Counted from the stretch's first letter, positions 1 to 9,663 are shown. The stretch is DNA of 26,118 bases from CAVPRW01 sp046727435 [NCBI: bacterium] (GCA_046727435.1 JBKPCR010000230.1:1-26118), one strand, 5' to 3'. Numbers and translations: made by a program. The notes: generated by a model from the sequence alone, not told the origin.

Positions 1-468
<468 letters not shown>

Positions 469-514
469 TCAGCGAAGCGCTCCGACTACCATCCTGACCA
501 CGCCAATGCATCGG

Positions 515-3500
515 TCAATTGACATGTCCGTCGCTCTTGATCAATTCAACGTCAAGGCAGAGGCTCTGCAGTTCCTTGACCAGAACATTGAACGACTCTG
601 GCAGGCTGGCGTCGAGGATATTGTCACCTTTCACGATCGCTTCATACATGCGGGTGCGCCCAGCAACATCGTCGGATTTGACGGTCAGCATCTCTTGCAG
701 GGTGTATGCGGCCCCATAGGCTTCGAGGGCCCAAACCTCCATCTCACCCAAGCGTTGTCCGCCAAATTGGGCTTTACCTCCCAGTGGCTGCTGTGTGACA
801 AGGGAGTAGGGACCCGTGGAACGAGCGTGAATTTTATCATCAACCAAGTGGTGCAGCTTCATCATATAAATGTAGCCCACCGTAACTTTCTGATTGAAGG
901 GCTCACCGGTCTTGCCGTCATATAGAATCGTGTTCCCTGTCTGAGGCAATCCTGCTTCAGCGAGCAGTTGTTTGATGTCGTCCTCGCGAGCCCCATCGAA
1001 AACAGGAGACGCAATATATAGTCCAAGATGCTCCGCGGCCCAGCCCAGATGAGATTCGAGAATCTGCCCGACGTTCATCCGCGAAGGCACCCCCAGAGGA
1101 TTGAGAATCAGGTCAACCGGCGTACCGTCGGCCATGCATGGCATATCCTCTTCTGGGACAATCACCGAGACCACTCCCTTATTTCCATGGCGGCCGGCCA
1201 TCTTATCGCCAACGGATAGCTTCCGTTTCATGGAGATATACACCTTTACGAGCTTCAGCACCCCGGGTGGAAGTTCATCTCCCTTGCGAACCTTGGAGGT
1301 TTTCTCTTCACAGAGATCCTGCAAGCGCTGGACCTGATCCCGCACACGTTCCCACAACGTTTCGACGGCACTGACCGGGCCATCACGCTCGGCGAGAGGC
1401 AAATCCAACAACGCCCAGCCCCCGAAACGCGCCAGGACGTCGGATGTTAAGGTCGCCCCCTTCTTGAGGAACACCATGCCAGTTTCGGGATCGCGCACTT
1501 CTTGGCCGACTCTTTGCCCCGCCAGCAGTTCTCGAATGCGCTGGTCACGCTCACTCTCGAGGATCTGCCGCTCCTCCGCAAAATCTTTCTCGATATAGCG
1601 CACCTCGTCGTCTTCGATAGCACGCGCCCGAAGATCTTTATCGAGTCCTTTGCGGGAAAACACTCGGACGCCGACTACAGTCCCCTCTACGCCAGGGGGA
1701 ACGGTTAAGGAGGTATCGCGTACATCACCGGCTTTCTCGCCGAAAATCGCCTTCAGGAGCTTTTCCTCAGGACTAAGTTGTGTCTCTCCTTTTGGCGTGA
1801 CCTTTCCGACCAAATAGTCGCCCGGTTTGACCTTCGCCCCGATGCGGATGATGCCGCTTTCATCGAGATCTTTAAGCGCCTCCTCACCCACGTTGGGGAT
1901 ATCGCGGGTGATCTCTTCCTTGCCTTGCTTCGTATCGCGGGCTTCGACCTCGAACTCCTCGATATGGATGGAGGTAAAGCGGTCACGTTTCACTAATCGC
2001 TCGCTGACGACGATGGCGTCTTCGAAGTTATAGCCACCCCACGGCATGAAGGCCACCAGCACGTTTTGCCCTAGGGCTAATTCGCCGGCTTCTGTGGCAG
2101 GTCCATCGGCGATAGCCTCACCGCGTTCCACCCGCTCCCCCACGCGAACCACTGGCTTTTGGTTGATGCACGTATTCTGGTTCGAACGCTGAAATTTGGT
2201 CAGGTTGTAGATGTCGACCTTAGCCTCCAGGCGTTCTGTGTCGCTGCCTGGTTCGGCCCGCACGACGATGCGTGTGGCATCAACGCTGACTACCGTGCCA
2301 GGATGCCTCGCAACCAACACAGCCCCAGAATCGCGGGCCGCAATGTACTCCATTCCAGTCCCAATCAATGGGGCTTCCGTGCACAGCAAGGGGACGGCCT
2401 GCCGCTGCATGTTGGAACCCATCAAGGCGCGGTTCGCATCATCGTTCTCGAGGAACGGAATGAGCGACGCAGCGACGCTGACGAGTTGTTTCGGCGACAC
2501 ATCCATGTAGTCGATTTCTTCCACTGGCACCAGCAAGAATTCACTGCCCTTACGAGCTGCGACGATTTCATGGGCAAACTGCCCATCAGGGTCGAGTTCG
2601 GCGCTGGCTTGAGCAATGACATAGCGATCTTCTTCGACCGCCGACAGAAAGTCGACTTCGTTGGTGACTCGCCCATTCCGTACTTTGCGATAGGGTGATT
2701 CAATGAACCCCAGTTTATTGACGCGGGCATACGTACTGAGCGACGCAATAAGGCCGATGTTTGGCCCTTCAGGGGTTTCGATTGGACAGATCCTACCGTA
2801 GTGCGTGGGGTGGACGTCACGTACCTCGAACCCCGCTCGATCACGCGTCAGACCTCCTGGTCCCAAAGCGCTGAGGCGGCGTTTGTGGGTCAGCTCCGAG
2901 AGCGGATTGGTCTGATCCATAAATTGTGACAGTTGACTGCTACCGAAGAATTCTTTAATCGCCGCCGACACCGGCTTGAAGCTGATGAGGTCATGCGGCA
3001 TCACCTGATCGAGGTCATGAATGCTCATGCGCTCCCGGATGGCACGCTCCATACGTATCAAGCCAATGCGAAACTGATTTTCCAGGAGTTCCCCCACCGA
3101 TCGAACGCGCCGGTTCCCCAGATGATCGATATCGTCGACCGTCCCGCGCCCTTTGCGAAGGTCGAGCAGATAACCTATCACCGCCACAATATCGGCCTCG
3201 GTTAAGGTGCGATGCTCTGCCGGGGGTGGGGTCAGTTCAAGCTTGTCGAACGTCTCTTGCAACTTGTGGTTCAGCTTCCAGCGCCCGATTTCAGAGAGGT
3301 CGTAACGCTTGGCATTGAAAAATAAGTTTTCGAAGAGCGCTTTTGCCGTCTCTTTCGTCGGAGGGTCACCCGGCCGCAATCGTCGGTAGATCTCCAGCAA
3401 CGCTTCCTCTTGCGTGCGCGATTTATCGCTGGCGACGGTGTCTCGCATACAAGTGTCTAACCGAGGGTTTTCCATGTACAGAACGGAGAACTCTCGAATC

Positions 3501-4606
3501 CCTTTGAGACGGATTTTATCTAGGACGTCAGGGGTGACCTCTTCATTGATCCCAACCACCACCTCGCCCGTCGTCTCATCGATCACATCATGGGCTAAAT
3601 ATTTGCCCAACAGTTCGTCTGTGCCAATCGGGACAGTCTCGAGTCCTACTGACGTCAAGCGCTTTGCCGTCGCCCTGGAGATTTTGCGATCAGCCTTGGC
3701 GATCATCTCGCCGCTCTTTGGATCGACGATATCCTCTGTTGGGGCCTGCCCGGCTAATAGCTCTGAGACGCGTTTCGCAAACACCCCGCGAGTAGTCTCG
3801 TACACTACGTGTTCGATGGGGTAGAAGGCCCGCAGCATCTGCTCACCGCTGTAGCCTAGCGCTTGCAACAGGATAGTCACGGGAAGTTTCCGGCGGCGAT
3901 CGATGCGAGCGAACAACGTCCCCTTACTATCGAACTCGAAATCTAGCCACGAGCCCCGATAGGGAATGACGCGCGCTGAGTATACCACATTGCCGCTTGC
4001 CCCCCGCACCTTCTCGGCGTTGAAGAACACACCAGGAGAGCGGTGGAGTTGGCTGACGATAACGCGCTCGGTGCCGTTGATGATAAAAGTGCCCTTGTCC
4101 GTCATTAGGGGGATTTCCCCTAGGTAAACTTTTTGCTCTTTGACATCGCGAATGCGAATCTCGCCAGTTTCCTCGTCCCGTTCCGAGACCACGAGTTGGA
4201 CCATAATGCGCAACGGATCGGCATACGTCATTCCGCGTTGGCGACACTCTTCCACATCATATTTTTCTTTGTAGAGAAGGTTCTTCCCGCACTTTTCGCA
4301 TTCCACACCCTCGCCGCCCAGACTTTTGTATTCGCCGCAGTCGCATTCCCACGTCCCAATTTCGTAGCCGACATATTCGAGGAACGCCACTTCGTTGAAA
4401 TCGCTGATCGGGAAGATGCTGCGGAAGACCGACTCTAAGCCTCGATCCTCCCGTTGCTTCGGGTGGCGATCTTTTTGCAGGAACCGAGCGTACGAATCTT
4501 TCTGCACCTCGATCAAGTTGGGAATATTGATGACGGTGGAGATCCTGGCATAGTCCCTGCGCTGCCGATGTTTGTTAAGATCCAGCGAAACGTCCACCTT
4601 CGCCAT
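515..4606 (-). CDS. rpoB: DNA-directed RNA polymerase subunit beta
   Basis: This is the second-largest RNA polymerase subunit, about 1363 aa, which forms the pincer opposite beta-prime and the rifampicin pocket. The rif region ([12 protein letters not shown], then [16 protein letters not shown]) matches the sensitive type at the classical Asp, His and Ser positions. The C-terminal [10 protein letters not shown] and the end [15 protein letters not shown] are typical. I prefer ATG at 4606, with GAGAGGTGA 5 nt upstream, over GTG at 4615, which would put the Shine-Dalgarno directly against the start. Oddity: residues 86-107 form a four-cysteine ribbon (C88, C90, C103, C106) inserted before the conserved [14 protein letters not shown] segment. 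It closely resembles the RpoC zinc site (see findings). The start is 12 bp after the rplL stop, so the gene belongs to the rplKAJL-rpoBC unit. Confidence 0.98.
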   Translation of the reverse strand: MAKVDVSLDLNKHRQRRDYARISTVINIPNLIEVQKDSYARFLQKDRHPKQREDRGLESVFRSIFPISDFNEVAFLEYVGYEIGTWECDCGEYKSLGGEGVECEKCGKNLLYKEKYDVEECRQRGMTYADPLRIMVQLVVSERDEETGEIRIRDVKEQKVYLGEIPLMTDKGTFIINGTERVIVSQLHRSPGVFFNAEKVRGASGNVVYSARVIPYRGSWLDFEFDSKGTLFARIDRRRKLPVTILLQALGYSGEQMLRAFYPIEHVVYETTRGVFAKRVSELLAGQAPTEDIVDPKSGEMIAKADRKISRATAKRLTSVGLETVPIGTDELLGKYLAHDVIDETTGEVVVGINEEVTPDVLDKIRLKGIREFSVLYMENPRLDTCMRDTVASDKSRTQEEALLEIYRRLRPGDPPTKETAKALFENLFFNAKRYDLSEIGRWKLNHKLQETFDKLELTPPPAEHRTLTEADIVAVIGYLLDLRKGRGTVDDIDHLGNRRVRSVGELLENQFRIGLIRMERAIRERMSIHDLDQVMPHDLISFKPVSAAIKEFFGSSQLSQFMDQTNPLSELTHKRRLSALGPGGLTRDRAGFEVRDVHPTHYGRICPIETPEGPNIGLIASLSTYARVNKLGFIESPYRKVRNGRVTNEVDFLSAVEEDRYVIAQASAELDPDGQFAHEIVAARKGSEFLLVPVEEIDYMDVSPKQLVSVAASLIPFLENDDANRALMGSNMQRQAVPLLCTEAPLIGTGMEYIAARDSGAVLVARHPGTVVSVDATRIVVRAEPGSDTERLEAKVDIYNLTKFQRSNQNTCINQKPVVRVGERVERGEAIADGPATEAGELALGQNVLVAFMPWGGYNFEDAIVVSERLVKRDRFTSIHIEEFEVEARDTKQGKEEITRDIPNVGEEALKDLDESGIIRIGAKVKPGDYLVGKVTPKGETQLSPEEKLLKAIFGEKAGDVRDTSLTVPPGVEGTVVGVRVFSRKGLDKDLRARAIEDDEVRYIEKDFAEERQILESERDQRIRELLAGQRVGQEVRDPETGMVFLKKGATLTSDVLARFGGWALLDLPLAERDGPVSAVETLWERVRDQVQRLQDLCEEKTSKVRKGDELPPGVLKLVKVYISMKRKLSVGDKMAGRHGNKGVVSVIVPEEDMPCMADGTPVDLILNPLGVPSRMNVGQILESHLGWAAEHLGLYIASPVFDGAREDDIKQLLAEAGLPQTGNTILYDGKTGEPFNQKVTVGYIYMMKLHHLVDDKIHARSTGPYSLVTQQPLGGKAQFGGQRLGEMEVWALEAYGAAYTLQEMLTVKSDDVAGRTRMYEAIVKGDNILDASLPESFNVLVKELQSLCLDVELIKSDGHVN

Positions 4607-4618
4607 GCTGGTCACCTC

Positions 4619-5002
4619 TCACTTGATCTCGACTGCGGCTCCAACCTCTTCAAGCTGTTTTTTCAGTTCGTCGGCTTCATCTTTGCTGATCTTCTCTTTA
4701 ACTGGTTTGGGTGCTCCGTCGACGAGGTCCTTGGCCTCCTTCAATCCCAAGCCAGTGATGGCTCGCACGACTTTAATGACCTGAATCTTTTTGTCGCCGG
4801 CGCCGCCGAGCACTACGTCGAATTCGGTTTTTTCCTCTTGGGGTGCTTCGGCGGTGGCCCCTCCCCCACCTTGTGGCATAGCCATCGGCAGCGCGGCTGA
4901 GACCCCGAATCGCTCCTGGAGATCTTTGACGAACTGGGACAACTCCAAGACAGTCATGTTTTCAATGAAGGTGACCACATCCTCCCGTGTAATATCGGGC
5001 AT
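4619..5002 (-). CDS. rplL: 50S ribosomal protein L7/L12
   Basis: L7/L12 is the acidic stalk protein that binds L10 in multiple copies and recruits translation GTPases. At 127 aa it has the usual length. The N-terminal dimerisation domain (residues about 1-35) contains [21 protein letters not shown] flexible hinge rich in Ala, Gly, Pro and Glu follows (about 38-58), then the C-terminal domain with [21 protein letters not shown] and [20 protein letters not shown]. The ATG has a GGAGGAAATC Shine-Dalgarno immediately upstream. It is 9 bp downstream of rplJ and 12 bp upstream of rpoB. There is no room for the long rplL-rpoB spacer with a processing site or attenuator seen in E. coli. Confidence 0.98.
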   Translation of the reverse strand: MPDITREDVVTFIENMTVLELSQFVKDLQERFGVSAALPMAMPQGGGGATAEAPQEEKTEFDVVLGGAGDKKIQVIKVVRAITGLGLKEAKDLVDGAPKPVKEKISKDEADELKKQLEEVGAAVEIK

Positions 5003-5011
5003 GATTTCCTC

Positions 5012-5548
5012 CTACCCTTGCGCTTTCTTGTCGTGAATGGCTTGTAGGGTCCCGATAAAAGTGCTTAAAACACCCTGTAGTGTCCACACCAGACCAGCTA
5101 GCGGCCCTTGCATGGCGGCCAATGCCTGTACGAGTATCACGTCACGTGGCGGTAGGTCGGCGATCTCCGCGATTTTCTCGGCAGGGACGATCTCCCCTTC
5201 GAACAATCCGGCGCGGACCACCAACTTCGGCTGCCTCTTGAGATAGGCACTGAGGATCTTCGCCGGTGCCACCGTGTCTCGATAGCTTAAAGTAATAGAC
5301 GTTGGACCCTTCAGGTATGGCGACAATCGCTCAAAGGGCGTTTCCTGGACAGCGAGACGCGCCAACGTATTTTTCACTACCGCTAATTCGAGCGATGCAT
5401 CACGTAATTGCTGCCGCAGGTCTGTGATCTCTTGTACCGTGAGACCACGAAAGTCAGCCAACACCGCCGAGACCGCACGGGCGAACTTCTCATGCAATTC
5501 GGCAACAGATTCCACTTTCTCTGACTTGACTCGTGTTCCCTCTCCCAC
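5012..5548 (-). CDS. rplJ: 50S ribosomal protein L10
   Basis: L10 anchors the L7/L12 stalk to 23S rRNA. At 178 aa it matches the family length. Recognisable parts are AVLADFRGLTVQEITDLRQQLR near the N-terminus, the VVKNTLARLA strand and the C-terminal helix that binds L7/L12. The start is GTG at 5548, preceded by GGAGGTAGGGGAGC; no better in-frame ATG exists. Only 22 bp separate it from the rplA stop, so the usual L10-binding leader that autoregulates rplJL cannot sit in the intergenic gap. If autoregulation exists, its site must overlap the end of rplA. Confidence 0.97.
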   Translation of the reverse strand: MGEGTRVKSEKVESVAELHEKFARAVSAVLADFRGLTVQEITDLRQQLRDASLELAVVKNTLARLAVQETPFERLSPYLKGPTSITLSYRDTVAPAKILSAYLKRQPKLVVRAGLFEGEIVPAEKIAEIADLPPRDVILVQALAAMQGPLAGLVWTLQGVLSTFIGTLQAIHDKKAQG

Positions 5549-5570
5549 GCTCCCCTACCTCCGGACTCAA

Positions 5571-6278
5571 CTATCGCGGTGTGGCGGCGGCTTGTGTCGG
5601 GTCTACCTTGACACCTGGGCCCATCGTCGATGACACGGCGATGCCTCTGATATATTGTCCTTTACTCGATGCCGGCTTCATCCGAATCAGCGCGTCGATA
5701 ATAGCGCGGGCATTCTCTACCAAAGCTTCGTCAGCGAAACTGACCTTCCCAACCGGCGCATGAATGATGCCAGCCTTATCGACCCGGAACTCGACCTTTC
5801 CCGCTTTGATCTCCCGTACCACACGCCCCACCTCAAACGTTACGGTACCTGATTTGGGGTTTGGCATAAGCCCCCGTGGCCCCAGGAGCCTACCCAGACG
5901 ACCGACCAGGCTCATCATATCCGGTGTAGCTACAGCGCGATCGAACTCCAGCCAACCCTCTTGCTGGATCTTGGCGACTAAATCCTCAGCTCCCACGTGA
6001 TCCGCACCGGCTTCCAGCGCTTCTTTCTCTTTTTCGCCCTTGGCGAAGACCAGCACTCGGGCCACTTTTCCGATGCCATGTGGCATCACTACGCTACCGC
6101 GCACCATCTGATCCGCATGGCGTGGGTCAACGCCCAGACGCACCGCCACCTCCACTGTCTCGTCGAATTTCGCCGGGTGAATTTTCTTCACCAGCGATAG
6201 AGCCTCAGGCAGATCGTAACGTTTAGTTCGGTCAACGAGGTTCCTAGCGGCCGCATATTTCTTGCCATAATCTGGCAT
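5571..6278 (-). CDS. rplA: 50S ribosomal protein L1
   Basis: L1 binds 23S rRNA at the mobile L1 stalk, helps release deacylated tRNA, and in many bacteria represses its own operon. The chosen ATG at 6278 gives 235 aa, the normal length, with GGGAGG 5 nt upstream; a longer reading from 6293 adds five residues but loses this ribosome-binding site. Conserved segments include [21 protein letters not shown], the [10 protein letters not shown] turn and [18 protein letters not shown]. It is 23 bp downstream of rplK and 22 bp upstream of rplJ, all in the same direction. Confidence 0.97.
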   Translation of the reverse strand: MPDYGKKYAAARNLVDRTKRYDLPEALSLVKKIHPAKFDETVEVAVRLGVDPRHADQMVRGSVVMPHGIGKVARVLVFAKGEKEKEALEAGADHVGAEDLVAKIQQEGWLEFDRAVATPDMMSLVGRLGRLLGPRGLMPNPKSGTVTFEVGRVVREIKAGKVEFRVDKAGIIHAPVGKVSFADEALVENARAIIDALIRMKPASSKGQYIRGIAVSSTMGPGVKVDPTQAAATPR

Positions 6279-6301
6279 AGTTGCCTCCCTCATAATCTGT
6301 C

Positions 6302-6727
6302 TTAGGGGACGACCTCAATCCCCATACTCCGGGCGGTTCCCTCTATCGTCTTCATCGCGGCTTCAACATCATAACTATTGAGGTCCTTCCCCTTCAATTG
6401 GGCGATTTCACGGATTTGCTCCCGGCTGACCTGCCCCACTCGATTGCGGTTCGGCTCCGCCGAGCCTTTGGCGATGCCAGCGGCCTTCTTCAATAAGACA
6501 GGTGCAGGGGGCGATTTGGTAATAAAGGTAAAAGAACGGTCCGTGAATATGGTCACCACCACCGGCACAATAGTACCCTCTTGGCCTTTTGTTTGGGCAT
6601 TGAACGCTTTGCAAAATTCCATGATGTTCACACCGTGTTGACCCAACGCGGGTCCCACAGGAGGTGAGGGATTCGCTTGACCGGCTGATAGTTGGAGTTT
6701 GACCGATGCCATGACTTCTTTTGCCAT
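6302..6727 (-). CDS. rplK: 50S ribosomal protein L11
   Basis: L11 binds the GTPase-associated region of 23S rRNA and is needed for stringent-response sensing of uncharged tRNA. At 141 aa it is exactly the usual bacterial length. Diagnostic segments are [32 protein letters not shown] at the N-terminus (thiostrepton-binding proline region), then [20 protein letters not shown] and a C-terminal RNA-binding domain ending [10 protein letters not shown]. The ATG at 6727 follows GGGAGGCTCC. It begins 9 bp after the nusG stop, continuing the secE-nusG-rplK-rplA order that is nearly universal in bacteria. Confidence 0.98.
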   Translation of the reverse strand: MAKEVMASVKLQLSAGQANPSPPVGPALGQHGVNIMEFCKAFNAQTKGQEGTIVPVVVTIFTDRSFTFITKSPPAPVLLKKAAGIAKGSAEPNRNRVGQVSREQIREIAQLKGKDLNSYDVEAAMKTIEGTARSMGIEVVP

Positions 6728-6736
6728 GGAGCCTCC

Positions 6737-7264
6737 CTAAATCTTCTCTACTTGCAGGAAGTCTAATTCGACAGGGGTAGCCCGACCGAAAATACTCACC
6801 ATCACGCGCAATTTGCCACGTTCGAGGTTTACCTCATCGATCACGCCGGTGAAATTGGTGAAGGGCCCCTCGATGACTCGGACATTCTCCCCAGCTTCAA
6901 AGAGCACCTTAGGCTTCGGGGTCGTTGGCTCGCCCTTTTCCGTCTTCAAAATTTCTTCCACCTCGGCCTCTGTCAAGGGGGTCGGAGTATTACCGCCGAG
7001 AAAACCCGTCACTTTGGGCGTGCTTTTAATCAAGTACCACGTCTCATCATTCATCTCCATCTGGATCAAGAGGTAGCCTGGAAAGAATTTGCGCTTCGAC
7101 ACGCGCTTCTTACCGGCCTTCACTTCGACAACATCCTCTGTAGGGATGCGCAATTCTCCGACCGCAGACGAAAGCCCCTTTGCCTTAAACTGCTCTTCAA
7201 TACTAGCTTTTACCTTATCTTCATAGCCTGAGTACGTATGAATAACATACCAATGCAGCGCCAT
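6737..7264 (-). CDS. nusG: Transcription termination/antitermination factor NusG
   Basis: NusG binds the RNA polymerase clamp and couples transcription to Rho or the ribosome. The sequence has the NGN domain (HWYVIHTYSGYEDKVKASIEEQF, then FPGYLLIQMEMND) and a C-terminal KOW domain (VRVIEGPFTNFTGVIDEVNLERGKLRVMVSIFGR). From ATG at 7264 the protein is 175 aa, close to family norm. A GTG at 7279 would add five residues (MGHTR). Neither start has a strong Shine-Dalgarno. The only AGG upstream lies in a short inverted repeat (AGCCT-TTT-AGGCT, 7285-7297), which could modulate initiation; that is inference. The gene follows secE by about 65-80 bp. Confidence 0.95.
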   Translation of the reverse strand: MALHWYVIHTYSGYEDKVKASIEEQFKAKGLSSAVGELRIPTEDVVEVKAGKKRVSKRKFFPGYLLIQMEMNDETWYLIKSTPKVTGFLGGNTPTPLTEAEVEEILKTEKGEPTTPKPKVLFEAGENVRVIEGPFTNFTGVIDEVNLERGKLRVMVSIFGRATPVELDFLQVEKI

Positions 7265-7344
7265 ACGCGTATGACCCACGTTAAAGCCTAAAAGGCTATG
7301 CCTCGCAACCTCTTCCCCGTGGCCAGACCGTCAATGAGAAGGAG

Positions 7345-7539
7345 TCACTTAATGAGTGCACCGATAAGCAACGACAGGATAAAATCGATGATTCCGAGGA
7401 AACCAGCGATGATGAATACCGCCACAATAACTACCAGCGTGGAGCCCACGACGTCTCGCCGGCTTGGCCATGTGACTTTCTTCGTCTCCGCCTGAACGTC
7501 CTGCAGAAAAGTGGTCACCCGCGCAACATATTCACGCAT
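7345..7539 (-). CDS. secE: Preprotein translocase subunit SecE
   Basis: SecE is the small essential clamp subunit of the SecYEG translocon in the inner membrane. The protein is 64 aa, the short single-spanning form found outside enterobacteria. It has an amphipathic N-terminal helix ending in the conserved VQAETKKVTWPSRRDVV motif and one membrane segment (roughly residues 33-60, rich in Val, Ile and Leu). It lies directly upstream of nusG and downstream of tRNA-Trp, the usual rpmG-tRNA-Trp-secE-nusG arrangement. The Shine-Dalgarno before the ATG is weak (a GAG 9 nt upstream). Confidence 0.96.
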   Translation of the reverse strand: MREYVARVTTFLQDVQAETKKVTWPSRRDVVGSTLVVIVAVFIIAGFLGIIDFILSLLIGALIK

Positions 7540-7598
7540 GGCACATTGCTCACAAATGGGACTATGCAGATCAAAGAGCCATGGACACGTTGAAGAAG

Positions 7599-7672
7599 CA
7601 GGCCAGGAGGGATTTGAACCCCCAACCCCCGGATTTGGAGTCCGGTGCTCTAGCCGTTCGAGCTACTGGCCC
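7599..7672 (-). tRNA. tRNA-Trp, anticodon CCA
   Basis: A full cloverleaf is readable on the minus strand: acceptor GGGCCAG pairs with CTGGCCT, the D stem is GCTC/GAGC, and the anticodon stem CGGA/TCCG holds a CTCCAAA loop (anticodon CCA). The T arm is GGGGG-TTCAAAT-CCCTC and the discriminator base is G, as expected for tRNA-Trp. The 3' CCA is not encoded. It lies between rpmG and secE, the conserved place for this tRNA. Confidence 0.96.
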
Positions 7673-7736
7673 CTCTCATGGCCATGAAACAGTACCTCTC
7701 ATCACTCGTTCCACCAAGGCCCGTACATTCTTAGCA

Positions 7737-7886
7737 TTACCGCGTTTCACGGTGAATCGTATGTTTTCGACAAAAGCGACAATATTTCTTGCGTTCCAGT
7801 CGATCGGGGGTGGTGCGTTTGTTCTTCATGGTGGAATAATTACGCTGTCGACAGCTGTTGCATGCTAACGTAATGATTTCCCGCAT
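7737..7886 (-). CDS. rpmG: 50S ribosomal protein L33 (zinc-binding type)
   Basis: This small ribosomal protein of the large-subunit E-site region reads as 49 aa from ATG at 7886: it begins [17 protein letters not shown] and ends [11 protein letters not shown]. Two CxxC pairs (C9/C12 and C36/C39) make it the zinc-containing (C+) form. The length and the [13 protein letters not shown] core are typical of L33. A weak GAGAG lies 6 nt upstream of the start. It sits immediately before tRNA-Trp and secE, which is its expected place. A C+ L33 creates a zinc demand; a zinc-free paralogue elsewhere in the genome would suggest Zur-type replacement, but none is visible here. Confidence 0.96.
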   Translation of the reverse strand: MREIITLACNSCRQRNYSTMKNKRTTPDRLERKKYCRFCRKHTIHRETR

Positions 7887-7933
7887 GGCTAGCTCTCAGT
7901 CTCTTCTGGCGTTCGGCTTAAACCCACCTCATC

Positions 7934-7961
7934 AGTATAGTTTATAACCGCGAATTGACTC
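7934..7961 (-). promoter_or_regulatory. Possible sigma70-type promoter upstream of rpmG
   Basis: On the minus strand a TATACT box (7939-7934) lies 16 bp downstream of a weak -35 match, GAGTCA (7961-7956). It is in the 108-bp gap between tRNA-Thr(GGT) and rpmG, about 50 bp before the rpmG start. It could give rpmG-tRNA-Trp-secE-nusG their own transcription. The -35 match is only 3 of 6. Confidence 0.35.
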
Positions 7962-8002
7962 ACACGACAGACAACCCAACTACCCTCTCAATGCTGAACC
8001 AG

Positions 8003-8075
<73 letters not shown>

Positions 8076-8097
8076 CGATGACCCAAACCACACAGGT

Positions 8098-8173
<76 letters not shown>

Positions 8174-8264
8174 CCTCACCGGCTGGCCGTGCCGGGCTGA
8201 AACCACCTACGCTTCCTTGCGACAACTTCTGCAACTTCTATCCCAAACGTTACTGCGCCAGCAG

Positions 8265-8347
8265 TGGGGAGGGGAGGATTCGAACCTCCGTAGGCGTACG
8301 CCGGCAGATTTACAGTCTGCTCCCTTTGGCCGCTCGGGCACCTCCCC
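8265..8347 (-). tRNA. tRNA-Tyr, anticodon GTA
   Basis: This is a class II tRNA with a long variable arm, read on the minus strand. Acceptor GGGGAGG pairs with CCTCCCC, the anticodon stem GCAGA/TCTGC closes a loop CTGTAAA (anticodon GTA), and the extended variable stem is CGGCGTACGCC-like. The T arm is CGGAGG-TTCGAAT-CCTCC and the discriminator is A. The 3' CCA is not encoded. At 83 nt the length fits bacterial tRNA-Tyr. Confidence 0.95.
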
Positions 8348-8426
8348 CGGTCTCTAATGAATTTGCCAAACGCACCAGATAACATGTGCGGGCCGATAAC
8401 ACGCAGGGGAGAAGCGATAAGACCAG

Positions 8427-8498
8427 AGCTGGCGAAGGGATTTGAACCCCCGACCGGCTGATTACAAATCAGCTGCTCTACCCCTGAGCTACGCCAGC
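8427..8498 (-). tRNA. tRNA-Thr, anticodon TGT
   Basis: Cloverleaf on the minus strand: acceptor GCTGGCG pairs with CGCCAGC, D arm AGCTCAGGGGTAGAGC, anticodon stem CTGAT/ATCAG with loop TTTGTAA (anticodon TGT), and T arm TCGGGGG-TTCAAAT-CCC. The discriminator is T and CCA is not encoded. It is the first gene of the tRNA cluster, about 17 bp downstream of the -10 box of a strong promoter. Confidence 0.96.
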
Positions 8499-8514
8499 CC
8501 AGCGCAAACTCACT

Positions 8515-8543
8515 ACGATACGCTCGGGTGTCTCCAAAGTCAA
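8515..8543 (-). promoter_or_regulatory. Strong sigma70-type promoter of the tRNA-rpmG-secE-nusG unit
   Basis: On the minus strand TTGACT (8543-8538) is separated by exactly 17 bp from TATCGT (8520-8515). The predicted start is close to 8508, about 10 nt before the first tRNA. Position, spacing and the GC-rich tract after the -10 are what one expects of a stable-RNA promoter. It probably drives the four tRNAs and may read on into rpmG, secE and nusG. Confidence 0.75.
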
Positions 8544-8811
8544 GCACAATTTTTGTCACGAAAACAAGGGCTCAAGCCGCCCCGAGGTTACACAGTCACC
8601 ACCGAAGCATGGGCATGCCTCCCTCGGAAATCGTCTTGATCTGGTGAGCATGGGACCTGGTCCGGCGAGTCTACGCTGCACTACAATATTCGCAGGCGTC
8701 AGCCGGGATCTCAATGATCGGCGGGCATCTCAGCGATATGTACACATGGGTCCTAGTGCGAACCCCCAGCGGCAGCGTAGCGATACTTATACCACAAACG
8801 ACGCGAAAAAG
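8544..8811. other. Non-coding gap between rlmB and the tRNA promoter
   Basis: Together with the promoter this is the only stretch of more than 300 bp without a gene or gene remnant (8499-8811). I see no credible open reading frame, no tRNA-like fold and no hairpin followed by a T-run to end rlmB transcription. The sequence just after the rlmB stop has only a short T-run (CTTTTT) without a stable stem. No function is assigned. Confidence 0.5.
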
Positions 8812-9663
8812 CTACAGCGATGACGCTTCGGGAATAGGTACGGTGGATGCGATATGTTGACGAAGCTCGCGTCCCATCACTTCATAAAACAGCACGGCAG
8901 CCGCCACCGCAACATTGAGTGAGCGCAGTGGCCCACACACAGGAATGCTTACCAGCGCATCACAGTGGTGTTTGACCAGCGGACTGATGCCGGAACCTTC
9001 GTCGCCCAAAACAAAGACGAGTGGTGTGGGAAACGCAAATGTCCGGCAGGAGATCTCGGCCTGCTCATCGGCACCCACGATCCAAAATCCCAGTCGTTTT
9101 AGACGTTCAAGGCTCTGGGAGAGATTGGTGACCTCGGCCACGCCAACATGTTCAAGACCTCCAGCGGCAGCCTTCGTGACTGTTGCCGTAATGCCCACAG
9201 CGCGTCGTCCAGGCACGATCACCCCCCCGATGCCAAACGCCGCGGCGGAGCGAATAATGGCACCCAGATTACGTGGATCTTTCACCCCATCTAGGACCAC
9301 GATGTGGGGGATTGGGCTCTGGAGTGTGAGCCCCGCGGTCAATTCGTCAAAGGTCAACAGGGGTGGGGATGCCATGAACGCAACGATGCCTTGATGCACT
9401 GATGTCCCCGCCGCTTCGATCAACCGAGGATCCGCAACGATTTCGATCGGCGTCCCCCGTGCTGCCGCGAGTGCCTTCACCTGGCGCAGACGCTTTCCCT
9501 CCTTCCCCTCGGCCAGCCAGATGCTCTCGATCCGCCGTGTTCCCACGCGTAGCGCTTCCTGAATCGCATGAATTCCGCACAGTACATGGCCTCGGTCTCG
9601 CCTACTGGAGCGAGGGACAACGGAAGCTAAGGCATGATCAGGACGAACTTTATGATGGCGCAT
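8812..9663 (-). CDS. rlmB: 23S rRNA (guanosine-2'-O-)-methyltransferase, RlmB/SpoU family
   Basis: This is a SPOUT-class methyltransferase, 283 aa. Residues about 26-100 form the substrate-binding domain (VLCGIHAIQEALR, HQGIVAF). The trefoil-knot catalytic domain follows with all three SpoU motifs: motif 1 at 122-144 (VLDGVKDPRNLGAIIRSAAAFG, with N132 and R138), motif 2 at 217-230 (FVLGDEGSGISPLV) and motif 3 at 238-256 (ending PLRSLNVAVA). RlmB of E. coli methylates G2251 of 23S rRNA; that exact target is inferred from family resemblance. The basic N-terminal 25 residues are extra. It starts 6 bp after the ispF stop, so it is likely co-transcribed with ispDF. Confidence 0.9.
   Translation of the reverse strand: MRHHKVRPDHALASVVPRSSRRDRGHVLCGIHAIQEALRVGTRRIESIWLAEGKEGKRLRQVKALAAARGTPIEIVADPRLIEAAGTSVHQGIVAFMASPPLLTFDELTAGLTLQSPIPHIVVLDGVKDPRNLGAIIRSAAAFGIGGVIVPGRRAVGITATVTKAAAGGLEHVGVAEVTNLSQSLERLKRLGFWIVGADEQAEISCRTFAFPTPLVFVLGDEGSGISPLVKHHCDALVSIPVCGPLRSLNVAVAAAVLFYEVMGRELRQHIASTVPIPEASSL

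Noticed and set aside
2159-2698. Plus-strand open frame of 179 codons opposite rpoB
   Set aside because: It is antisense to conserved rpoB sequence, has no Shine-Dalgarno and no recognisable protein features. Several similar frames across rpoB are explained by codon bias.
2900-2960. Rifampicin-resistance signature in RpoB
   Set aside because: The classical Asp, His and Ser positions of the rif pocket carry the sensitive-type residues.
4454-4900. Plus-strand open frame of 148 codons opposite the rpoB start and rplL
   Set aside because: It crosses two confirmed minus-strand genes and their junction; its hydrophobic look is the mirror of rplL codons.
7285-7297. Short inverted repeat AGCCT-TTT-AGGCT before nusG as a terminator
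   Set aside because: The stem is only 5 bp with no T-run after it, and it lies between co-transcribed secE and nusG; at most a minor effect on nusG initiation.
8176-8559. Minus-strand open frame of 127 codons across tRNA-Tyr and tRNA-Thr
   Set aside because: It runs through two complete tRNA genes and the promoter, so it cannot be a protein gene.
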